64,000 bases of DNA from Lachnospiraceae bacterium (lineage in GTDB: Bacteria; Bacillota; Clostridia; Lachnospirales; Lachnospiraceae), in NCBI GenBank assembly GCA_029338735.1, contig JAQYAY010000041.1, positions 29,450 through 93,449 of the forward strand, written 5' to 3'. Under the pieces are notes generated by a model. It made no database searches. It was not told the DNA's origin and saw nothing but the letters and a program-made list of their open reading frames with translations. Every line of letters begins with the position of its first letter. The first letter of the stretch is position 1. Position numbers and translations under genes: made by a program. Of this stretch, positions 34,725-43,505 are shown in pieces.

Positions 34725-36045
34725 CCATAGAATTTCATATGTGAGACCGGAGTCGCCTGCGGATAAGGCCGGAATCAGGGCCGGTGATGCGCTGCTTATG
34801 ATCGGAGAGGGCTCTCTTCATGATATTTTTGACTATTATTACTATGAGGAGAATACCGAGCTTGATCTCCTTATCGGTCATGAGGACGGCACGAAGCAGC
34901 AGTATCACATTGTAAAGAGTGATGAGGATACTGACATTGGTCTGACCTTCGAGAACGGTCTTCTTGACGATTACAGATCATGTGCGAATCACTGCATGTT
35001 CTGCTTCATCGATCAGATGCCGCCTGGGATGAGGGATACTCTCTATTTCAAGGATGACGACACGAGACTTTCATTCCTTCAGGGCAATTACGTGACTCTT
35101 ACGAATATGAGTGACGAAGAGCTTGACCGCGTGATAGAATACAGACTTTCTCCGATCAATATCTCAGTTCATACGACGAATCCTGATCTTCGCATCAGGA
35201 TGCTCGCAAATAAGAACGCTGCCCGCATCATGCCGCGCATTAAGAAGATTGCAGATGCAGGCCTGACGATGAATACGCAGATCGTGCTCTGCAAGGGAAT
35301 TAATGATGGCAGGGAACTCGACAGGACGATAAGTGATCTGGTATCGTTCTACCCTCAGGTGACTTCTCTTTCGGTAGTGCCCGTTGGCCTTACGAAGTTT
35401 CGTAAAGGTCTGTACCATCTGGATCATTTTGAAAAAGAAGATGCAGAGCAAGTCATTGATCAGATCGAAGGCTGGCAGAAAAAGATATACGCAGAGCATG
35501 GCGAACACTTCGTATTTGCATCTGACGAATGGTATCTGATGGCCGGACGCGATCTGCCGGGAGAAGAGATCTATGATGGCTTCGGACAGCTTGAGAACGG
35601 CGTCGGGATGCTTCGTCTCCTGATTGATGAGTTTAAGGAAGCACTTGACAATGAAGGCATGCATCCTTTTAAGCATAAGAGTGTGACTATTGCTACAGGT
35701 GTGCTGGCAGCACCTTTTCTTACGAAGCTGGCAGCACTTTTCATGAAAAAATATCCTAGGATAAGGGTCGAAGTCGTGACTATAATCAATCACTATTTTG
35801 GCGAGCAGATCACGGTGTCAGGCCTTATAACGGGGACTGATCTGAAGGAGCAGCTTTCAGAACATGGAGTGGGTGAACGGCTCCTGATCCCTATAAATAT
35901 GCTGCGCAGCAATGAAGAGGTATTTCTTGATGATGTGACTGTACAGGAACTTTCAGAAACTTTACAAGTTCCCGTCACTGTTGTAAAATCAAGCGGGCAG
36001 GATTTACTTGATGCCCTTTTAGATAAAAAAGATAAGAGAGAATAA
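34705..36045 (+). CDS. DUF512 family PDZ-radical-SAM-like protein
   Basis: The 446-residue protein has an N-terminal PDZ-like domain (about 8-70, including SPADKAGIRAGDALL), a Cys cluster CANHCMFCF (about 93-101) in the C-x3-C-x2-C spacing of radical SAM [4Fe-4S] proteins, a TIM-barrel-like middle with ISVHTTNPDLRIRML, and a C-terminal DUF512 part (about 250-430, YDGFGQLENGVGMLR, VEVVTIINHYFGEQITVSGL). The family is widespread in Clostridia and typically precedes der, as here (two bases apart). Its reaction is unknown. Confidence 0.85.
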   Translation: MPSNTDNHRISYVRPESPADKAGIRAGDALLMIGEGSLHDIFDYYYYEENTELDLLIGHEDGTKQQYHIVKSDEDTDIGLTFENGLLDDYRSCANHCMFCFIDQMPPGMRDTLYFKDDDTRLSFLQGNYVTLTNMSDEELDRVIEYRLSPINISVHTTNPDLRIRMLANKNAARIMPRIKKIADAGLTMNTQIVLCKGINDGRELDRTISDLVSFYPQVTSLSVVPVGLTKFRKGLYHLDHFEKEDAEQVIDQIEGWQKKIYAEHGEHFVFASDEWYLMAGRDLPGEEIYDGFGQLENGVGMLRLLIDEFKEALDNEGMHPFKHKSVTIATGVLAAPFLTKLAALFMKKYPRIRVEVVTIINHYFGEQITVSGLITGTDLKEQLSEHGVGERLLIPINMLRSNEEVFLDDVTVQELSETLQVPVTVVKSSGQDLLDALLDKKDKRE

Positions 36046-36047
36046 TT

Positions 36048-37373
36048 ATGGCAAAACCAATAGTTGCAGTTGTCGGACGTCCTAATGTAGGAAAGTCGAC
36101 ACTGTTTAATGCAATAGCAGGAGAGAGAATATCAATAGTTAAGGATACTCCGGGTGTCACAAGAGACAGAATCTATGCGGATGCATCCTGGCTGGATCAT
36201 GAGTTTACACTCGTTGATACAGGCGGTATTGAGCCGGATACAGATGATATCCTGCTTTCAAGAATGCAAGATCAGGCTCAGATCGCAATTGATACGGCTG
36301 ATGTCATCATTTTCGTAGTAGATGGAAAGACAGGACTTACCGATTCTGACGGCAAGGTAGCCGATATGCTCCGCCGTTCGAGAAAACCTGTAGTCCTCTG
36401 CGTGAACAAGATTGATGATTTCAAGAAGCAGGGTAATGACATCTATGAGTTCTACAATCTTGGAATAGGTGATCCTCACGCGGTATCAGCTGCCAGCAAT
36501 CTCGGATTCGGTGATCTGCTTGACGCGGTATGCGCTGATTTTCCAACTGGCAAGGACGGAGATGGTGATGACGATACCCCGCGTATTGCTATTATCGGAA
36601 AGCCTAATGTAGGAAAATCATCCCTTGTAAATTATCTGACAGGCGAGGACAGGGCTATTGTTTCTGATATTGCAGGAACGACCAGAGATACTCTGGATTC
36701 GCTCGTGAAGTACAATGGAGAACAGTATATTTTCGTTGATACAGCAGGACTCAGAAGAAAGAGCAAGGTAAAGGAAGATCTGGAGAGATATTCCATTATC
36801 CGTGCCGTTGCAGCAGTTGAGAAGGCTGATGTCGTGATCCTGATGATAGACGCGACAGAGGGTGTCACAGAACAGGACGCCAAGATTGCAGGAATCGCAC
36901 ATGACAGAGGCAAAGGCATAATTATTGCTGTTAACAAATGGGATGCCATCACGAAGGACAATCACACTATAAAGGAGCATGAGAATAAGATCAGACAGAT
37001 CCTGTCGTTTATTCCTTATGCAAAGATTGTCTATATTTCGGCAAAGACCGGTCAGAGAGTGAATAAACTGTATGAGCTCATAGATCAGGTCATTCAGAAC
37101 CAGAATCTGCGTATACAGACAGGTGTACTGAATGAGATCATTACAGAGGCAGTTGCGATGCAGCAGCCTCCTACGGACAAGGGCAGAAGGCTCAAGATAT
37201 TCTACACGACGCAGGTATCTGTAAAGCCGCCAACATTTGTAATATTTGTAAACGACAAGAACCTGATGCATTTTTCATATCTGAGATACCTTGAGAACAG
37301 GATCCGTGAAGCATTCGGATTCGAGGGAACTGCTATACACTTTATTGTGAGACAGAGAAAAGAGGAAGAGTAA
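36048..37373 (+). CDS. der: Ribosome biogenesis GTPase Der (EngA)
   Basis: The 441-residue protein has two tandem GTPase domains: VGRPNVGKSTLFN (about 10-22) with DTPGVTRDR and NKIDD, then IGKPNVGKSSLVN (about 182-194) with DTAGLRRKSK and NKWDA, followed by a C-terminal KH-like domain (about 355-441). It is needed for 50S assembly. Its stop and the plsY start share a base. Confidence 0.98.
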   Translation: MAKPIVAVVGRPNVGKSTLFNAIAGERISIVKDTPGVTRDRIYADASWLDHEFTLVDTGGIEPDTDDILLSRMQDQAQIAIDTADVIIFVVDGKTGLTDSDGKVADMLRRSRKPVVLCVNKIDDFKKQGNDIYEFYNLGIGDPHAVSAASNLGFGDLLDAVCADFPTGKDGDGDDDTPRIAIIGKPNVGKSSLVNYLTGEDRAIVSDIAGTTRDTLDSLVKYNGEQYIFVDTAGLRRKSKVKEDLERYSIIRAVAAVEKADVVILMIDATEGVTEQDAKIAGIAHDRGKGIIIAVNKWDAITKDNHTIKEHENKIRQILSFIPYAKIVYISAKTGQRVNKLYELIDQVIQNQNLRIQTGVLNEIITEAVAMQQPPTDKGRRLKIFYTTQVSVKPPTFVIFVNDKNLMHFSYLRYLENRIREAFGFEGTAIHFIVRQRKEEE

Positions 37374-38020
37374 TGCTTAGACTCCTGGCATTCATCATAG
37401 GCTATTGCTTTGGAAATATCCCATCAGGATATCTGATGGGAAAGGCAAAGCATGTCGATATCACAAAGCAGGGAAGCGGAAATATCGGGACCACGAATAC
37501 TCTTCGTGTACTTGGCAATCTGGACGGCGCATTATGCCTGGTCTTTGACTGCCTGAAGGGTGTGATTCCTGCTCTTATCATAGGTGCTGTTTTCAAAGGC
37601 AGCGATATGAGAGCCGTGTATATGTTTTATACGGCATTCGGGGCTGTCATCGGACATGATTTCCCTATTACAATGAAGCTGAAAGGCGGCAAGGGAATTG
37701 CAACTTCGCTTGGTCTTTTTATTATCGCATATCCAGTCATAATTCCGGCACAGATAGCTGTTTTCTTAATAACAGTAATATGTACCAGATATGTATCTCT
37801 GGGTTCAGTTCTGTGCGCGGCTTCATTTCCTTTTATGGCGTGGGCTGCGATCGTCACTGGTCATACGGCATTTACAATGGCACAGGCACCGGAGATTATC
37901 GTATTATCATTTGTTGTAGGGATACTTGCAATCATCCGTCATAGAAGTAATATAAAGCGTCTCGCAACGCATTGCGAAAACAAGTTTTCATTCCATCATA
38001 AAAGCAAGGAGGGAAAATAA
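37373..38020 (+). CDS. plsY: Glycerol-3-phosphate acyltransferase PlsY
   Basis: This membrane enzyme transfers acyl groups from acyl-phosphate to glycerol-3-phosphate, the first step in phospholipid synthesis. The 215 residues have about five membrane segments and the motifs GYCFGNIPSGYLMGK (about 9-23), GSGNIGTTNTLR (about 37-48) and KLKGGKGIATSLG (about 101-113). It sits between der and gpsA, the usual partner that supplies its substrate. Confidence 0.95.
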   Translation: MLRLLAFIIGYCFGNIPSGYLMGKAKHVDITKQGSGNIGTTNTLRVLGNLDGALCLVFDCLKGVIPALIIGAVFKGSDMRAVYMFYTAFGAVIGHDFPITMKLKGGKGIATSLGLFIIAYPVIIPAQIAVFLITVICTRYVSLGSVLCAASFPFMAWAAIVTGHTAFTMAQAPEIIVLSFVVGILAIIRHRSNIKRLATHCENKFSFHHKSKEGK

Positions 38021-39013
38021 ATGGCACAGATTACCATTCTTGGAGCAGGAAGCTGGGGTAGCGCCCTGTCTCATGTGCTGACAGAAAACGGGCACAAGGT
38101 CCGGATCTGGTCTTTTTCACAGAAAGAGATTGATTCGATCGAGGCTAACGGCAGGAAGATTGAAAAACTGCCGGGATTTTTCTATGATGATTCAATAGAA
38201 TTCTATAATGATATGGGAGAGGCTGTATCAGGTTCTGATCTGGTAGTCTTTGCGGTTCCATCTGTTGCAACAAGATCAACAGCTGAGAAATATGCTCATT
38301 TTTATACAAAAGATACTGGTATTGTGTCTGTTTCAAAAGGTATTGAAGAGGATACACTTTTCACCCAGACGCAGATAATAGAGGATGAGGTACCGGGAGC
38401 GGTAACTGCTGTACTTTCAGGGCCGTCGCATGCTGAAGAGGTAATAAAAGATCTACCGACCGTGCTTGTTGCTGGTTCTGCTGATGAGAAGCTTGCAAGA
38501 ACTGTTCAGGATACCTTCATGAATGAGAATTTCAGGGTATATACGAGTAATGATATTATCGGAATCGAAGTAGGAGCTTCGCTTAAGAATGTTATTGCCC
38601 TTGCTGCCGGAATGTCAGATGGCGTAGGCAATGGTGATAATGCACGCGCTGCGCTTATCACCAGAGGTATCCGTGAGATTACGGCTATTGCTGTTGCAAT
38701 GGGCGGGAAAAAGGAGACCCTCAACGGTCTTGCCGGCATCGGTGATCTGATAGTGACCTGCTCCTCTGTGCATTCGCGTAACCATCAGGCCGGTGTGCTC
38801 ATTGGTCAGGGTGCTACATATCAGGAAGCCATGGACAAGGTGCATATGGTGGTAGAAGGTGTATACTCTGCCAAAGCTGCCTTAGCGCTGGGACGCAAGT
38901 ACAAGGTCTCGATGCCGATCATCACTGAGGTGAATAAGGTGCTTTTCGATGGCAAGGATGTAAAAGAAGGGATACACGACCTGATGTGCAGAGATAGAAA
39001 GGCGGAAGGGTAA
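38021..39013 (+). CDS. gpsA: NAD(P)-dependent glycerol-3-phosphate dehydrogenase
   Basis: It makes sn-glycerol-3-phosphate from dihydroxyacetone phosphate for phospholipids. The 330-residue protein has the Rossmann motif ITILGAGSWGSALSHVL (about 4-20), VSVSKGIE, LSGPSHAEEV (about 130-139) and GLAGIGDLIVTCSSVHSRNHQ. It begins immediately after the plsY stop with GGAGG overlapping the plsY end, so the two form one lipid unit. Confidence 0.96.
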   Translation: MAQITILGAGSWGSALSHVLTENGHKVRIWSFSQKEIDSIEANGRKIEKLPGFFYDDSIEFYNDMGEAVSGSDLVVFAVPSVATRSTAEKYAHFYTKDTGIVSVSKGIEEDTLFTQTQIIEDEVPGAVTAVLSGPSHAEEVIKDLPTVLVAGSADEKLARTVQDTFMNENFRVYTSNDIIGIEVGASLKNVIALAAGMSDGVGNGDNARAALITRGIREITAIAVAMGGKKETLNGLAGIGDLIVTCSSVHSRNHQAGVLIGQGATYQEAMDKVHMVVEGVYSAKAALALGRKYKVSMPIITEVNKVLFDGKDVKEGIHDLMCRDRKAEG

Positions 39014-39030
39014 GAGTTTACAAAGCAATT

Positions 39031-39462
39031 ATGGAAATCAAGATTAAATATCATACAGATAAAATTGAAAAGCTCAGATATATTGACGGCAAGAGCGACT
39101 GGATTGATCTGCGTGTCGCTAAGGACTATGACTTAAAGAAGGGTGATTTTGCTCTTATTGACCTTGGTATCTCGGTGAAATTACCTGAGGGATATGAGAT
39201 GATCACTGCTCCGAGATCATCTACTTTCAAGAATTATGGCCTGCTTCAGTCCAACAGCATTGGCGTTGTAGACGAGAGCTACTGTGGTGATGACGATATT
39301 CTCATGATGCCGGTATATGCCACTCGTGACGTACATATCTCTGTGAATGACAGGATCTGTCAGTTCAGGATTTTCAGGCATCAGCCTGCTCTTCAGTTTG
39401 TTGAATGCGACCATCTGAGTGATGAATCCCGTGGCGGATTCGGCTCTACAGGGAGAGCATAA
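39031..39462 (+). CDS. dut: dUTP diphosphatase
   Basis: It hydrolyses dUTP to dUMP and keeps uracil out of DNA. The 143-residue trimeric-type dUTPase has motif 1 near DLRVAKDYDLKKGD, motif 2 PRSSTFKNYG (about 61-70), motif 3 GVVDESYCGDD (about 79-89) and the C-terminal Arg-rich motif 5 RGGFGSTGR. Motif 3 has Cys where Arg is usual (YRG). Shares one base with scpA. Confidence 0.9.
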   Translation: MEIKIKYHTDKIEKLRYIDGKSDWIDLRVAKDYDLKKGDFALIDLGISVKLPEGYEMITAPRSSTFKNYGLLQSNSIGVVDESYCGDDDILMMPVYATRDVHISVNDRICQFRIFRHQPALQFVECDHLSDESRGGFGSTGRA

Positions 39463-40220
39463 TGGAAGCAGCACTTGATGTGAGCCTGCCGGCATTTTCC
39501 GGTCCGCTTGAACTGCTCCTGCATCTGATCGACAAGAACAAGGTCAGCATCTATGATATTCCGATTGCTACGATTACAGACCAGTATATGGAGTATCTGG
39601 ATAAAATGGGCGATACTGATCTGGACACCATGAGTGCATTTCTTGTGATGGCATCGACTCTTCTTTCTATAAAGGCAAAGATGCTTCTTCCTGAGAAGAA
39701 AACGGAGGATGACGAAGAAGAGGAAGAAGACCCTCGTGCAGAGCTTGTCGAACAGCTTCTTGAATACAAGATGTATCATGAACTGGCAGGCGAACTGGCT
39801 GAGCGACAGGGACAGGCAGATCTGGTCCTGTATAAGGATCCTACAATTCCTGATGAAGTAAAAAATTATGAGCCGCAGGTCAATCCTGCAGAACTGCTTG
39901 ATGGAATCACTCTGGAAAAATTAAACGAAGTTTTTAATGACGTATTAAGGCGTCAGAAGAACAGGGTTGATCCGATCAGAAGCCGCTTTGGCTCGATAAA
40001 GAAAGAAAAAGTATCACTTGAACAGAAGACAGGTGAACTGCTGTCATTTGCAAGAGAGCATCATCATTTTTCGTTCAGGAGCATACTCACCAGATCGGAG
40101 ACAAAGACAGAAGTAATAGTTACATTTCTGGCAGTTCTGGAACTGATGAAGACAGGACAGATAAGGGCGAGACAGGAAGAAATATTCGGAGATATCGAAA
40201 TGGAGTCACAGATAGCGTAA
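39462..40220 (+). CDS. scpA: Segregation and condensation protein A (kleisin)
   Basis: ScpA bridges SMC heads in the condensin-like complex. The 252 residues have the kleisin N-terminal domain (SLPAFSGPLELLLHLIDKNKVSIYDIPIATIT, about 7-38), an acidic linker rich in D and E near 85-92, and the C-terminal winged helix (about 190-250, FLAVLELMKTGQIRARQEEIFGDI). Coupled to scpB by a one-base overlap. Confidence 0.96.
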   Translation: MEAALDVSLPAFSGPLELLLHLIDKNKVSIYDIPIATITDQYMEYLDKMGDTDLDTMSAFLVMASTLLSIKAKMLLPEKKTEDDEEEEEDPRAELVEQLLEYKMYHELAGELAERQGQADLVLYKDPTIPDEVKNYEPQVNPAELLDGITLEKLNEVFNDVLRRQKNRVDPIRSRFGSIKKEKVSLEQKTGELLSFAREHHHFSFRSILTRSETKTEVIVTFLAVLELMKTGQIRARQEEIFGDIEMESQIA

Positions 40221-40792
40221 TGGATGTAAAGGAACTAAAGAAAGAGCTTGAAGGAATATATTTTGCCCTGGGCAGAAGTCTCCCGGCAGAAGATGCTGCC
40301 AAGGCACTTGACGTAGGTAAGGAAGAGGTCATCTGGGCATCAGAAGAGCTGGCACACGACTATGAAAATGAGAACAGAGGTATCCGCCTTGTGCGCCTTG
40401 AAGACAGTTTCCAGATGTGCACAGCCCGTGATATCTATCCATCTCTTATCAAAATAGCAAAGCAGCCAAAGAAAGCAGTACTTACAAATACATTGCTTGA
40501 AACTCTTTCAATCGTGGCATACAGACAGCCAGTCACCCGTTCAGCCATTGCAAAGATCCGTGGTGTGAATTCAGACAAAGCATTAAATAAGCTGATCGAA
40601 TACGATCTCATTGAAGAAGTCGGCCGTATGGAAGCCCCAGGCCGCCCGATCCTCTTCGGCACTACAGAGGAGTTCCTGCGTGTCTTCGGAATCGACTCCC
40701 TCTCATCTCTGCCATCCCTCACCGACGAACAGATAGCCGAGTTTAAGAAAGAAGCAAACGAAGAAGCAGAGAATGAGGAAGTTGAGGTGTGA
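40220..40792 (+). CDS. scpB: Segregation and condensation protein B
   Basis: ScpB dimers bind the ScpA linker in the SMC complex. The 190 residues contain two winged helices (about 1-80 and 85-160), with LLETLSIVAYRQPVTRSAIAKIRGVNSDKAL (about 93-123) and GRPILFGTTEEFLRVFGIDSLSSLP as hallmarks. It ends in an acidic tail rich in Glu. Followed by a terminator at 40819. Confidence 0.96.
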   Translation: MDVKELKKELEGIYFALGRSLPAEDAAKALDVGKEEVIWASEELAHDYENENRGIRLVRLEDSFQMCTARDIYPSLIKIAKQPKKAVLTNTLLETLSIVAYRQPVTRSAIAKIRGVNSDKALNKLIEYDLIEEVGRMEAPGRPILFGTTEEFLRVFGIDSLSSLPSLTDEQIAEFKKEANEEAENEEVEV

Positions 40793-40818
40793 TGGAGCAG
40801 GACTTTTTGTATAAAAGC

Positions 40819-40862
40819 AATACGAGGGCTGGGAAGCATATGCTTTCCAGCCCGTATTTTTT
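40819..40862 (+). terminator. Terminator after scpB
   Basis: A long hairpin AATACGAGGGCTGG...CCAGCCCGTATT centred on GCATATGC, followed by T residues. It separates the ScpAB group from the decarboxylase operon. Confidence 0.9.
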
Positions 40863-40874
40863 AAGCAAAAACCC

Positions 40875-40903
40875 TTGAATATATGTTGAATTTAGGTTAT
40901 CAT
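40875..40903 (+). promoter_or_regulatory. Promoter of the decarboxylase operon
   Basis: TTGAAT (40875-40880), 17-bp spacer and TATCAT (40898-40903), about 55 bases before the first gene, which has GGAGG as ribosome site. Confidence 0.55.
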
Positions 40904-40962
40904 ATGAGAAGTTGCGATTTTTTCGCAAAGGCAATATAAACAGACGTTGGAGGAATTAAGAC

Positions 40963-42342
40963 ATGAGTGAGGAAAAAGCACTTACTGCTGCCTCGAGAAT
41001 CCAGGGATTACTTGATGAGAACAGCTTTGTAGAGCTGGGAGCATCAGTTACAGCCCGTAATACGGATTTCAACACAGGAGCAGAAGAAACACCTTCCGAT
41101 GGTGTAGTGACAGGACACGGAACGATTGATGGAAATCTCGTTTTCGTATTCGCCCAGGAACCGTCAGTACTTGGCGGATCTATCGGAGAGATGCATGCAA
41201 AGAAGATCCTTCGCATCTATGAGCAGGCCCTTGCAGTAGGAGCACCGGTTATTGGACTCTTAGACAGCACGGGAATCAGACTCTTAGAGTCATATGATGC
41301 GATCGAGGCATTAGGAAGCGTTCTTGCAAAGGCTTCCGAGGCAAGCGGTGTGATCCCGCAGATCATGGCAGTATTTGGAAACTGCGGAGGCGGACTTTCA
41401 GCTCTCCTTTCACTTGCAGATTTCACTTATATGACTGATGATGCAAAGGTATACTTCAATTCACCATCTGCCATCACAGGCAATAAGGATACTGACACAT
41501 CTTCATATGAATTCAGGAGCACAAAGGCCGGCGGAGTTGACGGCACAGGTTCAGAAGCAGATGTACTTGGTGCTATCAGGACGCTCGTTCCGGTTCTTCC
41601 AGGAAGCAATATAGAGGAAGGCTGTGTAGATGACTGCACAGATGATCTGAACAGAGCAGCGGATATTGCAGGTGCAGCTTATGAAAATGCAGCTGATGTA
41701 TTTACAGAGATTTCAGATAATAAGCAGTTCATAGCTGTAAAGGCCGCATATGCACCTTGTATGGCGTGTGGCTTTATAAAACTTGACGGAATAACAGTCG
41801 GAGCCTTCGGAAATAATGTAAAGAAGGATGATGACAAGCTTGATGGCCGTCTGTGTCCTATGGGACTTAAGAAGGCAGCAGATTTTGTGAAGTTCTGTGA
41901 CGCTTTTGATATCCCCCTTCTTTCTCTCGTCAATGTAGAGGGATTCAAGACAACAATTCATGCCGAGGCTTCATTGGCTTCTGCAGCAGCAGAGTTTATC
42001 AATGCATATTCAGGTGCATCGGTTCCAAAGGTATCAGTAATTGCTAAGGCATATACTTCAGCAGCACTCCTTATGGGAACACACTCAACAGGAGCAGATA
42101 TCGTTTATGCATTCACAGATGCTGATATGGGAACACTTCCAGCAGATCAGGCATCAAAGATTGCAGGTATTTCTGCAGCTGATTATCAGGCAAAGCTTGG
42201 CGGAGCAGACAATGCAGCCAGAAGAGGCTATGTAGACAGATTCGTTAATGCAGCCGATATCAGAAAGTATCTCATAGATGCATTCGAAGTCCTTTTCACA
42301 AAGAAGGTTGATGAAGCTTACAGAAAGCATGTAACCAAGTAA
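40963..42342 (+). CDS. Carboxyl transferase subunit (12S / MmdA-like)
   Basis: The 459-residue protein is a biotin-dependent carboxyl transferase with two crotonase-like halves. The N-half has SDGVVTGHGTIDGNLVFVFAQEPSVLGGSIGEMHAKKI (about 47-84) and GLLDSTGIRLLES; the C-half has GFKTTIHAEASLASAAAEFINAY and KAYTSAALLMGTH. It is shorter than methylmalonyl-CoA decarboxylase alpha (about 510) and lacks some of its oxyanion-type glycine repeats, so the acyl-CoA substrate (methylmalonyl, glutaconyl, malonyl) is open. It heads a five-gene operon with a biotin carrier and a Na+ pump subunit. Confidence 0.85.
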   Translation: MSEEKALTAASRIQGLLDENSFVELGASVTARNTDFNTGAEETPSDGVVTGHGTIDGNLVFVFAQEPSVLGGSIGEMHAKKILRIYEQALAVGAPVIGLLDSTGIRLLESYDAIEALGSVLAKASEASGVIPQIMAVFGNCGGGLSALLSLADFTYMTDDAKVYFNSPSAITGNKDTDTSSYEFRSTKAGGVDGTGSEADVLGAIRTLVPVLPGSNIEEGCVDDCTDDLNRAADIAGAAYENAADVFTEISDNKQFIAVKAAYAPCMACGFIKLDGITVGAFGNNVKKDDDKLDGRLCPMGLKKAADFVKFCDAFDIPLLSLVNVEGFKTTIHAEASLASAAAEFINAYSGASVPKVSVIAKAYTSAALLMGTHSTGADIVYAFTDADMGTLPADQASKIAGISAADYQAKLGGADNAARRGYVDRFVNAADIRKYLIDAFEVLFTKKVDEAYRKHVTK

Positions 42343-42364
42343 CAGAACGAGAAAGGCATATTCG

Positions 42365-43105
42365 ATGAAGAAAAAAATTGGACTCATCCTTGCACTTGTT
42401 CTCTGCATGTGCCTGATGGCATCATGTGGCAAGAAGGTCACAAGCTACGGCGGACATTCGGTAGACGAACTTCAGGCCAGTCAGCAGAGCCTGGCACAGC
42501 AGCTTCTTTCAATGTCGAATAGTGATCTGAAGCAGGCATATTCGTATTACAAGCAGCAGTCTGAAGCTAATGAAGATGACGACAGTGCAAAGATGTATAT
42601 GGAGCTTGTCTCCAACTGGAGAGAGAATACTAAGGGACTTGGTGAATTCAAGAGTTTTGGCAAGTTCACAGTAGCAAAGTCTGGTAAGACTATCACTACG
42701 ACCCAGATTCTCAATTATTCCAAGAGAAATGCAAGACTGATATTCGTATACCAGACTTACAACATGAAGGTCACATCGATGAACTTCGAGAAAATCTATT
42801 CTCTTGGCGAGACAATGGGCAAGGCAGCGCTCAATGTGGTAATGGGTATGGTAACAGTATTTGCAGTGCTTATCCTTATCTGCCTTGTGATCTATGCATT
42901 CAGAATCATCCCATATCTCCAGAAGAAATTCGACAAGTCACAGCAGGCTGATACAGAGGCTGCGGTTGCAGAAGCACCACAGGCTTCACCTGCCGATGAA
43001 GAAGATCCAGGAGATCTGGTAGCAGTAATCAGTGCAGCAATTGCAGCATCAACGGGAGCTTCTACGGATTCTTTCGTGGTGAGAAACATCAAGAGAAGAT
43101 ATTAA
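42365..43105 (+). CDS. Lipoprotein-OadG fusion, gamma subunit of a Na+ decarboxylase
   Basis: The 246-residue product begins with a lipoprotein signal (lipobox LMASC, lipidated Cys21), continues as an exported helical domain (about 25-150, including LASWRENTKGLG-like repeat-free sequence and a beta part with FTVAKSGKTITTTQIL), then one membrane helix (about 155-178) and a cytoplasmic tail rich in Ala, Glu and Pro, ending with LVAVISAAIAASTG and RNIKRRY, the usual C-terminal pattern of OadG/MmdD gamma subunits. Ordinary OadG is about 80-120 residues, so the outside domain is an addition. Confidence 0.75.
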   Translation: MKKKIGLILALVLCMCLMASCGKKVTSYGGHSVDELQASQQSLAQQLLSMSNSDLKQAYSYYKQQSEANEDDDSAKMYMELVSNWRENTKGLGEFKSFGKFTVAKSGKTITTTQILNYSKRNARLIFVYQTYNMKVTSMNFEKIYSLGETMGKAALNVVMGMVTVFAVLILICLVIYAFRIIPYLQKKFDKSQQADTEAAVAEAPQASPADEEDPGDLVAVISAAIAASTGASTDSFVVRNIKRRY

Positions 43106-43123
43106 TTTTTTGGAGGAAAAATC

Positions 43124-43486
43124 ATGAAAAATTATACCATTACAGTAAATGGCAAGGCATATGACGTAACCGTAGAAGAGACAGGCTCTTCTGCATCAGC
43201 TCCAGTTGCTGCAAAAGCTGCAGCACCGGCTCCAAAGGCAGCTCCTGCATCAAATGGAGCAGCAGGAAGCCTTCGTATTGAGGCAGGAGCTCAGGGTAAG
43301 GTGTTCAAGATCGCAGCAACACCAGGAACTCATGTAAAGCCTGGCGATCCTGTAGTAGTCCTTGAGGTAATGAAGATGGAGACACCTGTTGTTGCCCAGA
43401 AGGCAGGAACAGTTGCTACAATAGATTGTAAGGAAGGAGATGCCGTAGATACTGGTGATCTTCTTGCTACAATGAACGAGGACTGA
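43124..43486 (+). CDS. Biotin carboxyl carrier protein (1.3S / MmdC-like)
   Basis: The 120-residue carrier has an N-terminal strand segment (1-20), an Ala-Pro-Lys linker (about 24-47) that gives the swinging arm mobility, and a biotinyl domain (about 50-120) with the biotin acceptor Lys84 in VLEVMKMETPV. It shuttles CO2 between carboxyl transferases and the membrane decarboxylase. GGAGG precedes the ATG. Confidence 0.93.
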   Translation: MKNYTITVNGKAYDVTVEETGSSASAPVAAKAAAPAPKAAPASNGAAGSLRIEAGAQGKVFKIAATPGTHVKPGDPVVVLEVMKMETPVVAQKAGTVATIDCKEGDAVDTGDLLATMNED

Positions 43487-43505
43487 TACTAAGGAGGATT
43501 CATAA

